Assembly: GCF_024385605.1 (NCBI RefSeq)
Contig: NZ_JANFOJ010000007.1
Location: 1-64,000, forward strand
Direction: 5' to 3'
Origin: Sporolactobacillus sp. STSJ-5
GTDB taxonomy: Bacteria > Bacillota > Bacilli > Bacillales > Sporolactobacillaceae
Length of the DNA: 64,000 bases
The position numbers and the translations under genes are program-made. The notes beneath the pieces were generated by a model that saw only the letters and a program-made list of their open reading frames with translations, ran no database searches and was not told the origin of the DNA. Shown here piece after piece: positions 1-9,246 of the stretch (its first letter is position 1; every line of letters begins with the position of its first letter).

Positions 1-141
1 ATGCGTGTTTTTGCTTTTACATGTATGTACATGGTTTAAGAGTTTGCCCCACTGGTACGACGATATGGTCATAGGATTCTGATTCCCAATCCGCACTTAT
101 CGGTTGGGCGATCAGTTAAGTGCCCAATCTGATAAATAGAG

Positions 142-322
142 GGAAAAACTCCGCTTAATTAGAAAATGAACGAAAAAATAGCTTAAATAGACGGAAAAAT
201 TCCGCTTATCGAATCGAAGAACGTGAAAATGGACGTTTTTTCTTTGCATAACCGGAAAAATTACCCTTATTTACCGTCGAAACAAGCCCCATGGTGCATA
301 TAACCGGAAAATCTCCGCTTAT
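142..322. repeat. Four degenerate short repeats, core GGAAAA(N)CTCCGCTTA
   Basis: Four related units start near 142, 193, 253 and 304, with spacings of about 51, 60 and 51 bases. The core is a GGAAAAA run followed by (T)CCGCTTA; the third copy is changed to TTACCCTTA. AT-rich spacers separate them. The region lacks a credible gene. Similar tracts occur between genes of many Bacillales, but their function is unknown to me. Confidence 0.6.
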
Positions 323-633
323 TATACCCGTTAACTAATGAAGGACCAGAATGCTTAATGAAACAGAGGTAGGATGAAGGAACTTCCGTATGTAGGGGAA
401 CCTTCGCAAGTGTAAAGGAGCTTTCGCTAAAGACGCATACGTCCCCTGTATGCAACGCGGAAGCCACTGCGTCCTGCGGAAATAAGAACCTGGCGTTTTT
501 GCTTATTAAAATTAAAGGATTACATAAAGCCAGCATTTTTGCGCCTTATCACGAATGCTCCAGACATATTTAAATATGTTAAAGAATTAGAATAATTATT
601 AGATAGAAAAAAGGCATATCTGTTATAACTAAT

Positions 634-674
634 TGATCATCTCAATTCGCTTAATTGGGTTGATCTTTTTTTTT
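634..674 (+). terminator. Terminator-like hairpin upstream of lutA
   Basis: GATCA...CTCAATT and AATTGGG...TGATC form an imperfect 13-bp stem followed by a run of eight or more T. It may end a transcript from the left, although no gene is seen there. The TTGATC at its end is also a possible -35 box (TTGATC-16-TAAAAT, 660-687). Confidence 0.5.
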
Positions 675-726
675 ATATGTATAAAATGTGAGTGAAGAGT
701 GATGAAATTGTGACGAATTAAAACGA

Positions 727-740
727 TGAAAACGGATGCA
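727..740 (+). promoter_or_regulatory. cre-like CcpA site before lutA
   Basis: TGAAAACGGATGCA agrees with the relaxed cre consensus TGNAANCGNNNNCA and sits 17 bases before the lutA ATG. Carbon catabolite repression of lactate use would be sensible. This rests on one motif match only. Confidence 0.4.
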
Positions 741-757
741 TCGTATCACTTAAGAGA

Positions 758-1561
758 ATGTCACAATCAAAAAGAAAGAAGCTGAGATTAGTGAAAGTTT
801 CTCTTTTTACAACATGTTTGGGAGACTTGTTTTACGTTGATGTATTAAAAGATGTAACAGAGGTTCTTGAGAGGCTAGGGTGTGAAGTGGATGTCCCTGA
901 GGGTCAGGTCTGCTGCGGACAACCGGCATATAATAGCGGTTACGCGAAAGATACAAAAGGCCCGGCAAAGAACATGATTCGAGCATTCGAACATTCAGAT
1001 TATATTGTGTGTCCGTCCGGATCATGTGCGACCATGTTTCATGAATATCCTAATTTTTTTGCGGATGAACCGGAATGGCAAGAAAAAGCCAAGAATATTG
1101 CGGACAAAACCTATGAATTTACGCAGTTTATTGTGCGTGTCTTGGGTGTTGTTGATGTAGGCGCGGAATATCATGCAAGAGCGACGTTGCATACTTCGTG
1201 TCATATGACGCGGCTGCTTGGGGAACGTGAAGCTCACTATACTCTACTGAAACACGTTAAAGGTCTTGACTTGGTTCCGCTTCCGAACAATTATGACTGC
1301 TGCGGTTTTGGCGGTACGTTCTCGGTGAAGATGTTTCCCATATCAGAACAAATGGTTGATGAAAAGATCCGCCATATTGAAGAAACAGATGCTGAAGTGG
1401 TTGTTGGCGCCGATGCAAGCTGTCTTATGAATATAGGCGGACGAATGAAGCGGCTTGGAAGGCCGATAAAGGTATTACATATTGCACAAATTTTAAATAG
1501 CCATCAAACTGAAGGAGCTGAGCGCCATGCCGATGAAAGTCGGAAATCGACCATTCTTTGA
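758..1561 (+). CDS. lutA: Lactate utilization protein A (LutA)
   Basis: LutA is an iron-sulfur subunit of the LutABC complex, which oxidises L-lactate to pyruvate in the cytoplasm or at the membrane. The 267-residue protein has the two cysteine-rich CCG domains of the family: CCGQP at residues 52-56, a CPSGSC motif near 85-90, TSCH near 147-150 and DCCGFGG at 180-186. The ATG at 758 has a poor ribosome binding site. Bacillus LutA begins at the equivalent of VKVSLF, so the GTG at 791 is a real alternative start. The gene overlaps lutB by 35 bases and is clearly the first gene of the lutABC operon, with a cre-like site just upstream. Confidence 0.95.
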   Translation: MSQSKRKKLRLVKVSLFTTCLGDLFYVDVLKDVTEVLERLGCEVDVPEGQVCCGQPAYNSGYAKDTKGPAKNMIRAFEHSDYIVCPSGSCATMFHEYPNFFADEPEWQEKAKNIADKTYEFTQFIVRVLGVVDVGAEYHARATLHTSCHMTRLLGEREAHYTLLKHVKGLDLVPLPNNYDCCGFGGTFSVKMFPISEQMVDEKIRHIEETDAEVVVGADASCLMNIGGRMKRLGRPIKVLHIAQILNSHQTEGAERHADESRKSTIL

Positions 1562-2987
1562 AGGAGTTGACAAAGCTATCCATGACTCTTTTATGGTAAA
1601 CGCCGTTTCTTCAGCACAAGATGGTCTGCGCGGGAGAAAACTTAGCGCTACAATCGGAGACAAAGCACTGGGTGATTGGGAAGAATGGCGAAGTGCCGGT
1701 GAAGAAATCAGGGCACATACACTAAATAACCTGGATTATTATCTGAAACAGTTGAGCGATAACTTTGCAGCTCGCGGAGGACATGTATTCTTCGCAGAAA
1801 CAGCGGAAGAAGCACGCGACTATGTTAAAAAAGTATGTAAAGAAAAAAACGCAAAGCATGTGGTTAAAGCGAAATCAATGGTCACTGAAGAGATCAGTCT
1901 GAACGAAGCACTTGAAGAAGAAGGTTGCGAAGTGCTCGAAACAGACCTTGCTGAATTTATCCTTCAGGTTGATCATGATCAGCCATCTCATATTGTCGTC
2001 CCATCTGTTCATAAAAACCGTCAGCAAATTCGTGATGCCTTCAAGAAATTGGGCTATGAAGGAAGCGATGATCCTAAAGAGCTCGCAGGATTTGCACGTA
2101 AGACACTACGCAGCAAGTTTTTGAATGCTGACGTCGGGATAACCGGTTGCAACTTCGCGGTCGCTGATACCGGCAGTATCTGTCTTGTAACGAATGAAGG
2201 CAATGCAAACATGGTGACGAGCTTTCCGGAAACTCAGATCACGGTAATGGGTATGGAACGCCTTGTTCCAACCTGGAAAGAGCTTGATGTTGTCGTATCT
2301 CTGCTTTGTCGAAGCTCGGTTGGTCAACGCCTAACAACCTATGTTACAGATATAACTCCAAAGGCAGATCAGGATGCTGTTGACAGTCCAAAAGATTATC
2401 ATTTGGTTATTGTTGATGCAGGACGTTCTAATGCTCTTGGAACCGATTTTCAATCAGCATTGCACTGTATCCGCTGTGCAGCTTGTATCAATGTCTGTCC
2501 TGTTTACAGACATATTGGGGGACATGCCTACGGTTCTATTTATCCGGGACCGATCGGTGCAGTTCTTTCGCCGATTTTAGGAGGATACGAAGAGTATGGA
2601 AAATTGCCGTATGCATCCAGTCTTTGCGCGGCGTGTTCAGAAGCTTGTCCAGTAAAAATACCACTGCACAAACTATTGATTCGTCATCGTGAAAAATATG
2701 TGGAAGGCGGCGGTCATCCACCTGTTATGGAACGAGCAGCAATGAAGGGATTCAGTATTGGTGCATCCTCTCCAATGATTTTCCGGGCAGGTACCAAAAT
2801 GGCACCGATCATGTTAAAGCCGCTTGTTCATGATGGATCCATTCCAAAAGGTCCGGGACCGATGAAACCATGGACTCATGGCAGAGACCTTCCGGCACCA
2901 AGCAAAGAAAATTTCAGAGATTGGTTTAAGAAGCATAAGCAGCAATCAGCAACGATCCAGGCGAAAGGTACAGGTGAATCATTATGA
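1527..2987 (+). CDS. lutB: Lactate utilization protein B (LutB), 4Fe-4S protein
   Basis: LutB is the large iron-sulfur subunit of the lactate oxidation complex and is thought to relay electrons from lactate to the respiratory chain. The 486-residue protein is close to the usual Bacillus length. The N-terminal two thirds is the LUD domain ([14 protein letters not shown] near 204-217). Two ferredoxin-like clusters follow: Cys314, 317, 320 and 324, then Cys367, 370 and 374, the second lying in [10 protein letters not shown]. The start at 1527 has a good GAAGGAG site 11 bases upstream and lies inside the end of lutA. The gene overlaps lutC by four bases (ATGA), indicating translational coupling. 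Confidence 0.96.
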   Translation: MPMKVGNRPFFEGVDKAIHDSFMVNAVSSAQDGLRGRKLSATIGDKALGDWEEWRSAGEEIRAHTLNNLDYYLKQLSDNFAARGGHVFFAETAEEARDYVKKVCKEKNAKHVVKAKSMVTEEISLNEALEEEGCEVLETDLAEFILQVDHDQPSHIVVPSVHKNRQQIRDAFKKLGYEGSDDPKELAGFARKTLRSKFLNADVGITGCNFAVADTGSICLVTNEGNANMVTSFPETQITVMGMERLVPTWKELDVVVSLLCRSSVGQRLTTYVTDITPKADQDAVDSPKDYHLVIVDAGRSNALGTDFQSALHCIRCAACINVCPVYRHIGGHAYGSIYPGPIGAVLSPILGGYEEYGKLPYASSLCAACSEACPVKIPLHKLLIRHREKYVEGGGHPPVMERAAMKGFSIGASSPMIFRAGTKMAPIMLKPLVHDGSIPKGPGPMKPWTHGRDLPAPSKENFRDWFKKHKQQSATIQAKGTGESL

Positions 2988-3682
2988 GAGGAACGATTGA
3001 AAATCGAGATTCGTTTCTTGAAAAGATAGCTGGAAAATTGAATCGGACAGTAGGTGAAGTACCTGAGATGCCTATCTGGGCGCATAAGCCCCAGGAACGC
3101 GTTTATGAGGACTATTCTGAAGACCAGCTTACAGCTATGATGAAAAAAGCATGCGAGTCGATTCATACAACTGTTTGTGAAACAAATTCGGATGGACTTG
3201 CAGAAAAATTGAAACAATTAATTGATAAATATGGTGCGGGTAAAATTGTTGCGACCAAAGACGAACGATTTGAAGCATTCGGTCTTAGTAATGTTTTAGA
3301 AAATTATCAAGCTTATACATGGAATTATAAAGAAGGTCACCAGAATATTGATAAAGCAGCAGAGGCAAATATTGGTTTATCAATTTGTGATGTTATGCTT
3401 GCTGAATCAGCGACTGCCGGCCTTTTCAATGATAAAGACAAGGCAAGAAGTGTCAGCCTTCTTCCGGAAACATCGATTGTTATTGTTCCAAAAAGCAGTA
3501 TTGTTCCGCGGTTGACACAGGCTATGAATCTTATTGAGAATAAGGTTGAGAATGGAGAAGATGTGTCCTCCTACATCAATTTCATCTCCGGGCCAAGCAA
3601 TAGCGCGGATATTGAAATGAGGCTTGTTGTCGGAGTTCACGGACCAATTAAAGTTGCCTATATTATTGTTTCTGATCTATAA
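2984..3682 (+). CDS. lutC: Lactate utilization protein C (LutC)
   Basis: LutC is the third LutABC subunit, a LUD-domain protein needed for growth on L-lactate. The 232-residue product contains the family stretch [13 protein letters not shown] and the conserved [10 protein letters not shown] segment, with [10 protein letters not shown] near the end. Its start codon overlaps the lutB stop. A strong hairpin at 3705-3735 closes the operon and also serves proA from the other side. Confidence 0.94.
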   Translation: MRGTIENRDSFLEKIAGKLNRTVGEVPEMPIWAHKPQERVYEDYSEDQLTAMMKKACESIHTTVCETNSDGLAEKLKQLIDKYGAGKIVATKDERFEAFGLSNVLENYQAYTWNYKEGHQNIDKAAEANIGLSICDVMLAESATAGLFNDKDKARSVSLLPETSIVIVPKSSIVPRLTQAMNLIENKVENGEDVSSYINFISGPSNSADIEMRLVVGVHGPIKVAYIIVSDL

Positions 3683-3704
3683 TCCACATTTTCAATGAAA
3701 ACAA

Positions 3705-3735
3705 AAAGCAGACGCCTTTAGCAGCGTCTGCTTTT
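3705..3735. terminator. Bidirectional terminator between lutC and proA
   Basis: The stem AGCAGACGC/GCGTCTGCT has a short loop, with A and T runs on the two sides, between convergent operons. Confidence 0.85.
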
Positions 3736-3751
3736 TAATTTTGCTTTTCAA

Positions 3752-5014
3752 TTAATTGCGAATTTGTCCGTTTCCTTCGATGAGGTATTTGATACTCGTT
3801 AATGCATTAAGTCCCATTGGACCTCGTGCGTGAAGCTTTTGTGTGCTGATGCCTATCTCAGCGCCGAAACCAAATTCTTCGCCATCCGTGAATCGTGTTG
3901 AGGCATTATGATACAAGGTTGAGGCATCAACAAATTTGAAAAAGGTTGAGACATGATCTGTATTTTCTGTAATGATGGATTCTGAATGCTTTGTACCATA
4001 TTTGTTAATATGTGCAATTGCTTCGTCCAAGCTAGCAACGATCTTTACAGCAATTATCTTGTCTAGATATTCAGTTGCCCAATCATCTTCGGTTGCGATC
4101 TTCAAAGCAGGAAATTGTCCCGCAATTACCGGATCAATTCGGCAAGAAACATTTGCCGTCTGCAAAGCATCAATCAAATCAGGACCGAACTTTTCGAACC
4201 ATTTTTGATGAACGATGACTGTTTCTATTGTATTGCAAACAGATGGACGCTGCGTTTTTGCATTCAGTACAATGCTGATCGCCATTTCAGGCTTTGCCGT
4301 TTCATCAATGAACACATGACAGTTGCCTGCTCCTGTTTCCAAAACAGGAATACTGGCTTGTTTAATCACGGTTTGAATGAGTCTGCTGCTTCCGCGTGGG
4401 ATGAGAACATCGATCAATCCATTCAATCGGAAAAATTGATCTGCCGTCTCATGGCGTGTGTCTTCGAGTAGCTGAACACTGTCGACAGGAAGTGTTGACG
4501 TTTTGAGTGCTTCGCGAATGACAGCAACGATTGCTTTATTCGTATTAAGCGCAGAAGCACTTCCGCGCAGATAGACAGAGTTTCCTGTTTTCAAGCACAG
4601 ACCTGCCGCATCAACCGTGACATTAGGTCGTGCTTCATAAACCATTCCAATGACACCGATTGGAACACGAATTTTTTTTATATTCAATCCATTGGGACGA
4701 TCCCAGTTTTCCAGTTCATCACCAATTGGATCCGGTAAATCTGCGAGATGCTCTAAAGCATGTGCCATCGCATCAATACGATCGCTGTTCAGCATTAAAC
4801 GATCGAGCAAAGAATTCGTCATACCGTTTTGTTGTGCCTGCGCCATGTCTTGTTGGTTGGCCGCTATGATTTCTGCGGCATGCATTCGTAAAGAAACGGC
4901 AATGTGATTTAAGGCATCATTTTTTTCTTCTGTCGATTTTGCCGCAATTATTTGAGAAGCTTCATGTGCTGATCTTGCCTTATAAATGAGTTCATTGTCT
5001 TTAGTGTCATTCAT
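3752..5014 (-). CDS. proA: Gamma-glutamyl phosphate reductase
   Basis: ProA reduces gamma-glutamyl phosphate to glutamate semialdehyde with NADPH, the second step of proline synthesis. From the ATG at 5014 the protein has 420 residues, normal for the family. The catalytic cysteine is Cys260 in QRPSVCNTIET, and the GMVYEARPNVTVDAA segment near 123-137 is typical. The frame stays open further upstream inside proB, but the start at 5014 has an AAAGGAG site at the right distance and matches the family N-terminus. It overlaps proB by eight bases, so the two are translationally coupled and share the T-box leader. Confidence 0.96.
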   Translation of the reverse strand: MNDTKDNELIYKARSAHEASQIIAAKSTEEKNDALNHIAVSLRMHAAEIIAANQQDMAQAQQNGMTNSLLDRLMLNSDRIDAMAHALEHLADLPDPIGDELENWDRPNGLNIKKIRVPIGVIGMVYEARPNVTVDAAGLCLKTGNSVYLRGSASALNTNKAIVAVIREALKTSTLPVDSVQLLEDTRHETADQFFRLNGLIDVLIPRGSSRLIQTVIKQASIPVLETGAGNCHVFIDETAKPEMAISIVLNAKTQRPSVCNTIETVIVHQKWFEKFGPDLIDALQTANVSCRIDPVIAGQFPALKIATEDDWATEYLDKIIAVKIVASLDEAIAHINKYGTKHSESIITENTDHVSTFFKFVDASTLYHNASTRFTDGEEFGFGAEIGISTQKLHARGPMGLNALTSIKYLIEGNGQIRN

Positions 5015-6164
5015 TAGTATTTCTCCTTTCGTAAACGGCAGGTTTGAGAACTGCGGTCCACGGAACCCAATTGTCACGGTGTACAACCTCCGGATGTCCG
5101 CCGTTGACCGTGATCATGGCACGACTGCTTGGCATTCGTTTAATTTCCTCAAGCTGCTCCGATGAATAGTTTACTTGACCTTTGCCTAATACATGGCTTT
5201 TTCGATCTACAATTTGAATCACTTCTCCAGCAAGAAAATGCCCGTCGATTCTTTTGATCCCAGCGGGAAGCAGGCTCTTGCCTTCCTTCATCAATGCTCT
5301 GACGGCCCCGTCATCAATTTCAATTTTACCGGATACTGGTGAGTGAAGGGCAATCCATTGCTCGGAAACCTTAAGCGACGGTTTCAGACAATCGGATCCG
5401 ATATAGGTGCCATCACCATTTCCGTTGATAATGGCAACCAGCTTATCAGGTCCTTCTCCCTTGCCGATGAATGTTCGGACACCAAGCGACAGTGCCATGC
5501 GTGCGGCACGCAGCTTTGATTTCATGCCCCCTGTCCCAACCTTTGAGCCGGCAACCTCACTTGTTTCGTCAAGTAGATGTTCCGGGAGATTGTCGAGAAA
5601 ATGGTAGCGGACTGCATCATCATATACATTCGGATTTTTATTATATAAGCCGTTAACATCAGTCAGTATGGCTAGAAAGTCTGCATGGATCAAGCCGCTC
5701 ACAAGGGCGGATAACATGTCGTTGTCTCCAAAAGTCAGCTCGGCAAGTGAAACCGAATCGTTTTCATTAATAATCGGTATCACAGAACGCTTCAGCAGTT
5801 CCGAAAGTGCCGAATAAGCATGACTCATTTGTTCACGCCGTTCAAAGTCTTGGCGGGCGAGCAGCAGCTGCCCAATGGTCATTCCGTATTTGTGAAAATT
5901 TTCTGCATAACTGTTCAGCAACATGACTTGACCGACAGCTGCTGCTGCTTGTTTTCCGGCGATGGTCACCGGCCGTGCCGGATAGCCTAATCCGCCATAA
6001 CCGGCTGCAACAGCACCGGATGATACGAGAACGACCTCATGACCGTTCGTTTTTAACCGTGCAATAGCATCGACATGATCTCGCAGCTTGGCGTGATCGA
6101 GTTGCCCACGAGCATCCGTTAAAGAACTGCTGCCGATTTTTACAACCACTCGTTTTGTTTCCAT
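5007..6164 (-). CDS. proB: Glutamate 5-kinase
   Basis: ProB phosphorylates glutamate to gamma-glutamyl phosphate, the first and usually proline-inhibited step of proline synthesis. The 385-residue protein starts VVVKIGSSSL and carries the amino-acid kinase domain (VLVSSGAVAAGYG, INENDSVS, LTDVNGLY, VGTGGMKSK). A C-terminal PUA domain spans roughly residues 278-365. It is the first gene of proBA, and its start lies about 20 bases after the T-box terminator (6185-6230). Control is expected at transcription by uncharged tRNA-Pro as well as by feedback inhibition. Confidence 0.96.
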   Translation of the reverse strand: METKRVVVKIGSSSLTDARGQLDHAKLRDHVDAIARLKTNGHEVVLVSSGAVAAGYGGLGYPARPVTIAGKQAAAAVGQVMLLNSYAENFHKYGMTIGQLLLARQDFERREQMSHAYSALSELLKRSVIPIINENDSVSLAELTFGDNDMLSALVSGLIHADFLAILTDVNGLYNKNPNVYDDAVRYHFLDNLPEHLLDETSEVAGSKVGTGGMKSKLRAARMALSLGVRTFIGKGEGPDKLVAIINGNGDGTYIGSDCLKPSLKVSEQWIALHSPVSGKIEIDDGAVRALMKEGKSLLPAGIKRIDGHFLAGEVIQIVDRKSHVLGKGQVNYSSEQLEEIKRMPSSRAMITVNGGHPEVVHRDNWVPWTAVLKPAVYERRNTNE

Positions 6165-6184
6165 AAGTTGTTGCGTCCCTTCGT

Positions 6185-6435
6185 AAAAAAGCCTCTCTCC
6201 ATCCTAAATTAAAAGGACGGGGAGAGGCTTTGCCCGCGGTACCACCTTTGTTAGTACGGTGCAAGTCCGTACTCTCTCGGATCTTCGTATCGTGAAGAAG
6301 ACGGCCCAGTTTTCATCCGGACTGCTCAAGGGCAGGTTCAACACGAATGATGCGAGGCATCTCGCAGCCGATGGATGCCACTCTCTTACGCTTTGTTCAT
6401 TGTTTACTAATCCCTGTCAACGCCGTTTTATAATT
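6185..6435 (-). promoter_or_regulatory. T-box riboswitch (proline) upstream of proBA
   Basis: Reading the minus strand, the leader holds an AGTA loop-E motif, then GAA followed by CCT at 6336-6334. CCT lies in the specifier position and would read proline. Next come the T-box sequence AAAGGTGGTACCGCGGG (6233-6249) and a terminator AAGCCTCTCC...GGAGAGAGGCTT plus a T run (6230-6185). This is the established architecture of a tRNA-sensing T-box: uncharged tRNA-Pro favours the antiterminator. The gene context, proline synthesis, agrees with the codon. Confidence 0.93.
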
Positions 6436-6441
6436 GATATT

Positions 6442-6470
6442 ATTATATTCAGCTATTGAATAGAAGTCAA
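6442..6470 (-). promoter_or_regulatory. SigA promoter of the T-box-proBA operon
   Basis: On the minus strand TTGACT (6470-6465) and TATAAT (6447-6442) are separated by 17 bases. This near-consensus promoter is placed directly before the T-box leader. Confidence 0.85.
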
Positions 6471-6555
6471 GAGAACATACCTTCAAGCAAATTTTTTTCC
6501 TTACAAAAATAGTGATGGTACAATAGAAATGAATATAAACAAGGAGGTTTTTGTT

Positions 6556-7137
6556 GTGGCGTTCACTTTGCAAATCGGCGAAAAAGCACCAAAATTTTCG
6601 TTGCCGGCGACTGACGGAAAAACATATGGTTTAAATGATTTTTCAGATGCAGATGTACTGGTCGTATTCTTTACGTGCAATCACTGTCCCTTTGTTCTTG
6701 GTTCAAACGAAACCACGAGAAAAGTTGCTGAACATTATCAGGATAAAGGTGTTCAGTTCGTCGCCATTAACTCAAACAGCGAAGAAACGCATCCAAAGGA
6801 TTCCTTCGAATATATGGTAGAACAGATGAATGAAGAAAAATTTCCTTGGATTTATTTGCGCGATCAATCTCAAGATGCAGCGCGTGCATACGGCGCCTTG
6901 AGAACACCTCACTTCTTTGTTTTCGATAAAGAAAGGAAACTGGTTTATACGGGACGCGAGCTTGATAACCCGAGACAGCCGGAGAAGGCGACAGTGAACG
7001 ACTTGGATCGTGCGCTGGATCAACTCACTAATAGAAAATCAGTGACAACACCGCTGACTAATCCGATCGGATGCAATGTCAAGTGGAACGGTCAAGATGC
7101 GCATTGGATGCCCGGCGAAGCTTGCGATTTAGTATAA
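6556..7137 (+). CDS. Thioredoxin-like/peroxiredoxin-like (AhpC-TSA fold) protein
   Basis: A 193-residue cytosolic protein of the thioredoxin-fold PRX-like family. It has FTCNHCPF with Cys41 and Cys44 as a CxxC pair, FVAINSNS, and the cis-Pro region LRTPHFFVF. It probably acts as a thiol-disulfide oxidoreductase or peroxide-related protein; the substrate is unknown. The ATG at 6529 is unlikely because the strong AAGGAGG site (6541-6547) lies inside that frame. GTG at 6556, eight bases after the site, is chosen. A possible extended -10 promoter (TG-TACAAT, 6516-6524) lies upstream. The gene is monocistronic, with a terminator at 7146. Confidence 0.88.
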   Translation: MAFTLQIGEKAPKFSLPATDGKTYGLNDFSDADVLVVFFTCNHCPFVLGSNETTRKVAEHYQDKGVQFVAINSNSEETHPKDSFEYMVEQMNEEKFPWIYLRDQSQDAARAYGALRTPHFFVFDKERKLVYTGRELDNPRQPEKATVNDLDRALDQLTNRKSVTTPLTNPIGCNVKWNGQDAHWMPGEACDLV

Positions 7138-7145
7138 TATGATTG

Positions 7146-7186
7146 ATGCCCTTCTTCGACCGACGGCTGGGGAAGGGCATTTTTTT
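7146..7186 (+). terminator. Terminator of the thioredoxin-like gene
   Basis: ATGCCCTTC/GAAGGGCAT stem followed by seven T, directly after the stop codon. Confidence 0.85.
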
Positions 7187-7201
7187 AAATCAGCCTTTGC
7201 T

Positions 7202-7501
7202 TCATTGTAAAATGACAATGATGATAAATAACGATGTCGTGATGGCAAGGTGCACCGGTTGTACATGATGAAAAATAAAAAAACCGTTTACGATCCTTGT
7301 CATGAGGCAGAGCAGAAGAATAATGATCGACTGGTACACGGCCGTGTGATACATAAAAAGATAGAACGAAAGAATGAGACTCGCTAGATGTGCAGTGATA
7401 AAGATGCTGATTACTATGGAGCGACCTTTTTTCATAAAATAAATACATCCTGCAATGAGACATGAGAGTGAATAAACGAATAAAAGAAAACTTGCGATCA
7501 T
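7202..7501 (-). CDS. Small hydrophobic membrane protein, unknown function
   Basis: A 99-residue, very hydrophobic protein with about three to four predicted membrane spans and no motif I recognise. Support for it being real: an AGGGGGT ribosome binding site eight bases before the ATG, the absence of other genes here, and a divergent position next to a merR-type gene. A minus-strand frame of similar length (7185-7463) overlaps it in another phase and looks like a shadow. It may belong to the regulon of the adjacent MerR protein. Confidence 0.55.
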   Translation of the reverse strand: MIASFLLFVYSLSCLIAGCIYFMKKGRSIVISIFITAHLASLILSFYLFMYHTAVYQSIIILLLCLMTRIVNGFFIFHHVQPVHLAITTSLFIIIVILQ

Positions 7502-7543
7502 TATAAAATACCCCCTATATTCTTAATAAGGTAATTAAAAACG

Positions 7544-7559
7544 ATGGGGTTAACCCCAT
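7544..7559. promoter_or_regulatory. Perfect 16-bp palindrome between divergent genes
   Basis: ATGGGGTTAACCCCAT is a perfect palindrome placed 28 bases before the merR GTG start and about 43 bases before the divergent membrane-protein start. It is a natural candidate operator for the MerR-type regulator, though it is shorter than the usual 18-20 bp dyads of that family. Confidence 0.5.
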
Positions 7560-7587
7560 GTCAAGAGATCGAGAAAGGAGGCAGCAT

Positions 7588-7947
7588 GTGAAAATCGGGG
7601 AATTTGTGAAACAGTGCGGGACAACAAAGGATACAGTTCGTTATTATGAGGAACTGATGTTGATACAGCCGGACGCGTCCAATCAATATAAAGAGTACAG
7701 TCAAAAAAATATAGAAGATTTTAGGGTTATCAAAGAAATGCAGAATTTGGGACTGTCTCTGAAAATCATTCAAAGTGTCTTTAAAATGAAAAAGAAGAGC
7801 GGTTGCGGTTCCCAAAAATTAATTCGCGATGTAACCATAGCGCTTGAAAAACAAGAAACATTTTTAATGAATGAAGAGATTAAAATTCGTAATCAACGGA
7901 AACAGTTGCGATTATTGAGTGCCAAGCTTCAATCATTAATCGTTTAA
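7588..7947 (+). CDS. MerR-family transcriptional regulator
   Basis: A 119-residue DNA-binding protein. The N-terminal winged helix (VKIGEFVKQCGTTKDTVRYYEEL) is typical of MerR, followed by the second helical part and a C-terminal dimerisation coiled coil. One cysteine (KKKSGCGSQKL) lies between them, and no full metal-binding loop is visible, so the effector cannot be named. GTG at 7588 is chosen because AAAGGAGG (7574-7581) sits six bases upstream; the ATG at 7558 lies in the palindrome. It is followed after 17 bases by the PatB-like gene and probably cotranscribed with it. Confidence 0.88.
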   Translation: MKIGEFVKQCGTTKDTVRYYEELMLIQPDASNQYKEYSQKNIEDFRVIKEMQNLGLSLKIIQSVFKMKKKSGCGSQKLIRDVTIALEKQETFLMNEEIKIRNQRKQLRLLSAKLQSLIV

Positions 7948-7964
7948 AAATAAGAGGGAGATGA

Positions 7965-9155
7965 ATGCCAGTGATACAAAGTTATGATTTCGATCAAGTG
8001 ATCAATCGAAACGGAACTGCTTCAATAAAATGGGATGAGGCAGATCGCCTGTTTGGAGGAGATCATTTAATTCCTCTATGGGTAGCAGATATGGATTTTC
8101 AAGTGCCGGTTGAGGTTACAGTAGCTCTTTCTAAGCGAGTTAATCATGCCATTTATGGGTACACCACTGAAACAGAAGGGTATCTGGAGTCTGTTCAAAA
8201 GTGGATGGAGGAGCGGCACCATTGGTCTATTGAGAAGGATTGGATATGCCACAGCCCAGGAGTTGTAACTGCGTTAAATCTTATTGTGGACGGATTTACA
8301 CATGAGGGGGACAGAGTGCTTATACAGTCTCCAGTTTATCCGCCGTTCGCTAAGTCGGCTTTGAACCAAAATCGAGAGGTGGTAACAAATCCTTTAATCA
8401 ATGACAATGGTGAATATCGCATGGACTTCGTTGATTTAGAGCATAAGCTATCCGACCCAAAGGTCAAACTTATGATCCTGTGTTCGCCGCATAATCCGGT
8501 TGGAAGAGTTTGGACGAAGAAAGAATTAACGAAAGTAGCGGAACTGGCGAGTCAATACGATGTCTTGGTGGTTGCCGATGAAATTCATAATGATCTCGTA
8601 TTTGTTGGACATCATCATACGCCATATGCACAGATATCTGAAGAGGCAAGTGCCCACTCAATCATTTGTACGGCACCTAGCAAAACTTTTAATCTTGCAG
8701 GACTGCAAATATCAAATATTATTATTCCAAATCCAACACTCAGAAGGAATTATTTAAAACAGGTGCGGCGTTTCAGTTTGAGTGAACCGAATACATTAGG
8801 AGTCACAGCTGCAGAAGCTGCTTATCGGTTTGGTGCAAATTGGCTCGATCAATGTCTTGCTTATATTAAAAAGAATGCCGATTTTGTCACCAATTTCTTA
8901 AAACAGAACTTGCCGAATTTGGAAATGACGCCAATTGAAGGTACCTATCTTGGCTGGATTGACTGTCGCAAGCTTGGCTGGGATAAACTGCACTTGCAGA
9001 ATTTTCTAAGAAAAGAAGCGGGGCTGGCCCTTAATCAGGGCTATGCGTTCGGTGCTGAGGGAGAAGGGTTCGTCCGGATTAATCTAGCATGTCCGCAAAG
9101 CCTGCTCAAGCAAGCAATGAATCAGCTGCAGTTTGCTTTTCAACAAAATTTATGA
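7965..9155 (+). CDS. patB: PatB/MalY-family PLP aminotransferase (cystathionine beta-lyase-like)
   Basis: A fold-type I PLP enzyme of 396 residues. Bacillus PatB and E. coli MalY in this family cleave cystathionine or cysteine (C-S lyase). Visible motifs are PLWVADMDF near 37-45, SPHNPVGR near 174-181, DEIHNDL near 205-211 and the PLP lysine Lys240 in APSKTFNLAGLQ, with RINLACP near the end. The true substrate may differ from that of PatB. Start: ATG at 7965 after AGAGGGAG; GTG at 7971 is possible. It follows a MerR-type gene, which may regulate it. Confidence 0.9.
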   Translation: MPVIQSYDFDQVINRNGTASIKWDEADRLFGGDHLIPLWVADMDFQVPVEVTVALSKRVNHAIYGYTTETEGYLESVQKWMEERHHWSIEKDWICHSPGVVTALNLIVDGFTHEGDRVLIQSPVYPPFAKSALNQNREVVTNPLINDNGEYRMDFVDLEHKLSDPKVKLMILCSPHNPVGRVWTKKELTKVAELASQYDVLVVADEIHNDLVFVGHHHTPYAQISEEASAHSIICTAPSKTFNLAGLQISNIIIPNPTLRRNYLKQVRRFSLSEPNTLGVTAAEAAYRFGANWLDQCLAYIKKNADFVTNFLKQNLPNLEMTPIEGTYLGWIDCRKLGWDKLHLQNFLRKEAGLALNQGYAFGAEGEGFVRINLACPQSLLKQAMNQLQFAFQQNL

Positions 9156-9246
9156 GTCTGGTCTTGAATCGCTTACTTTGAAACCTTTTGCAAAATAAAA
9201 ACGTATAACATAGTACATAAAAGTACAGGAGGAATTGATACATTCG

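Larger units (their letters stand above)
1..757. other. Non-coding region upstream of lutA
   Basis: No supported gene is seen here. It holds the short repeat tract (142-322), then at about 410-500 a stretch with motifs such as GGAGCTTTCGCT and GCGTCCTGCGGAA. These resemble interspersed intergenic repeats common in Bacillales, although that is from memory and not checked. A terminator-like hairpin follows at 634-674, then a possible promoter and a cre-like site before lutA. An 89-codon minus-strand frame (267-536) overlaps the repeats and shows no protein-like features. Confidence 0.5.

Noticed and set aside
267-536. 89-codon minus-strand ORF
   Set aside because: It overlaps the repeat tract, lacks a ribosome binding site and shows no protein-like pattern.
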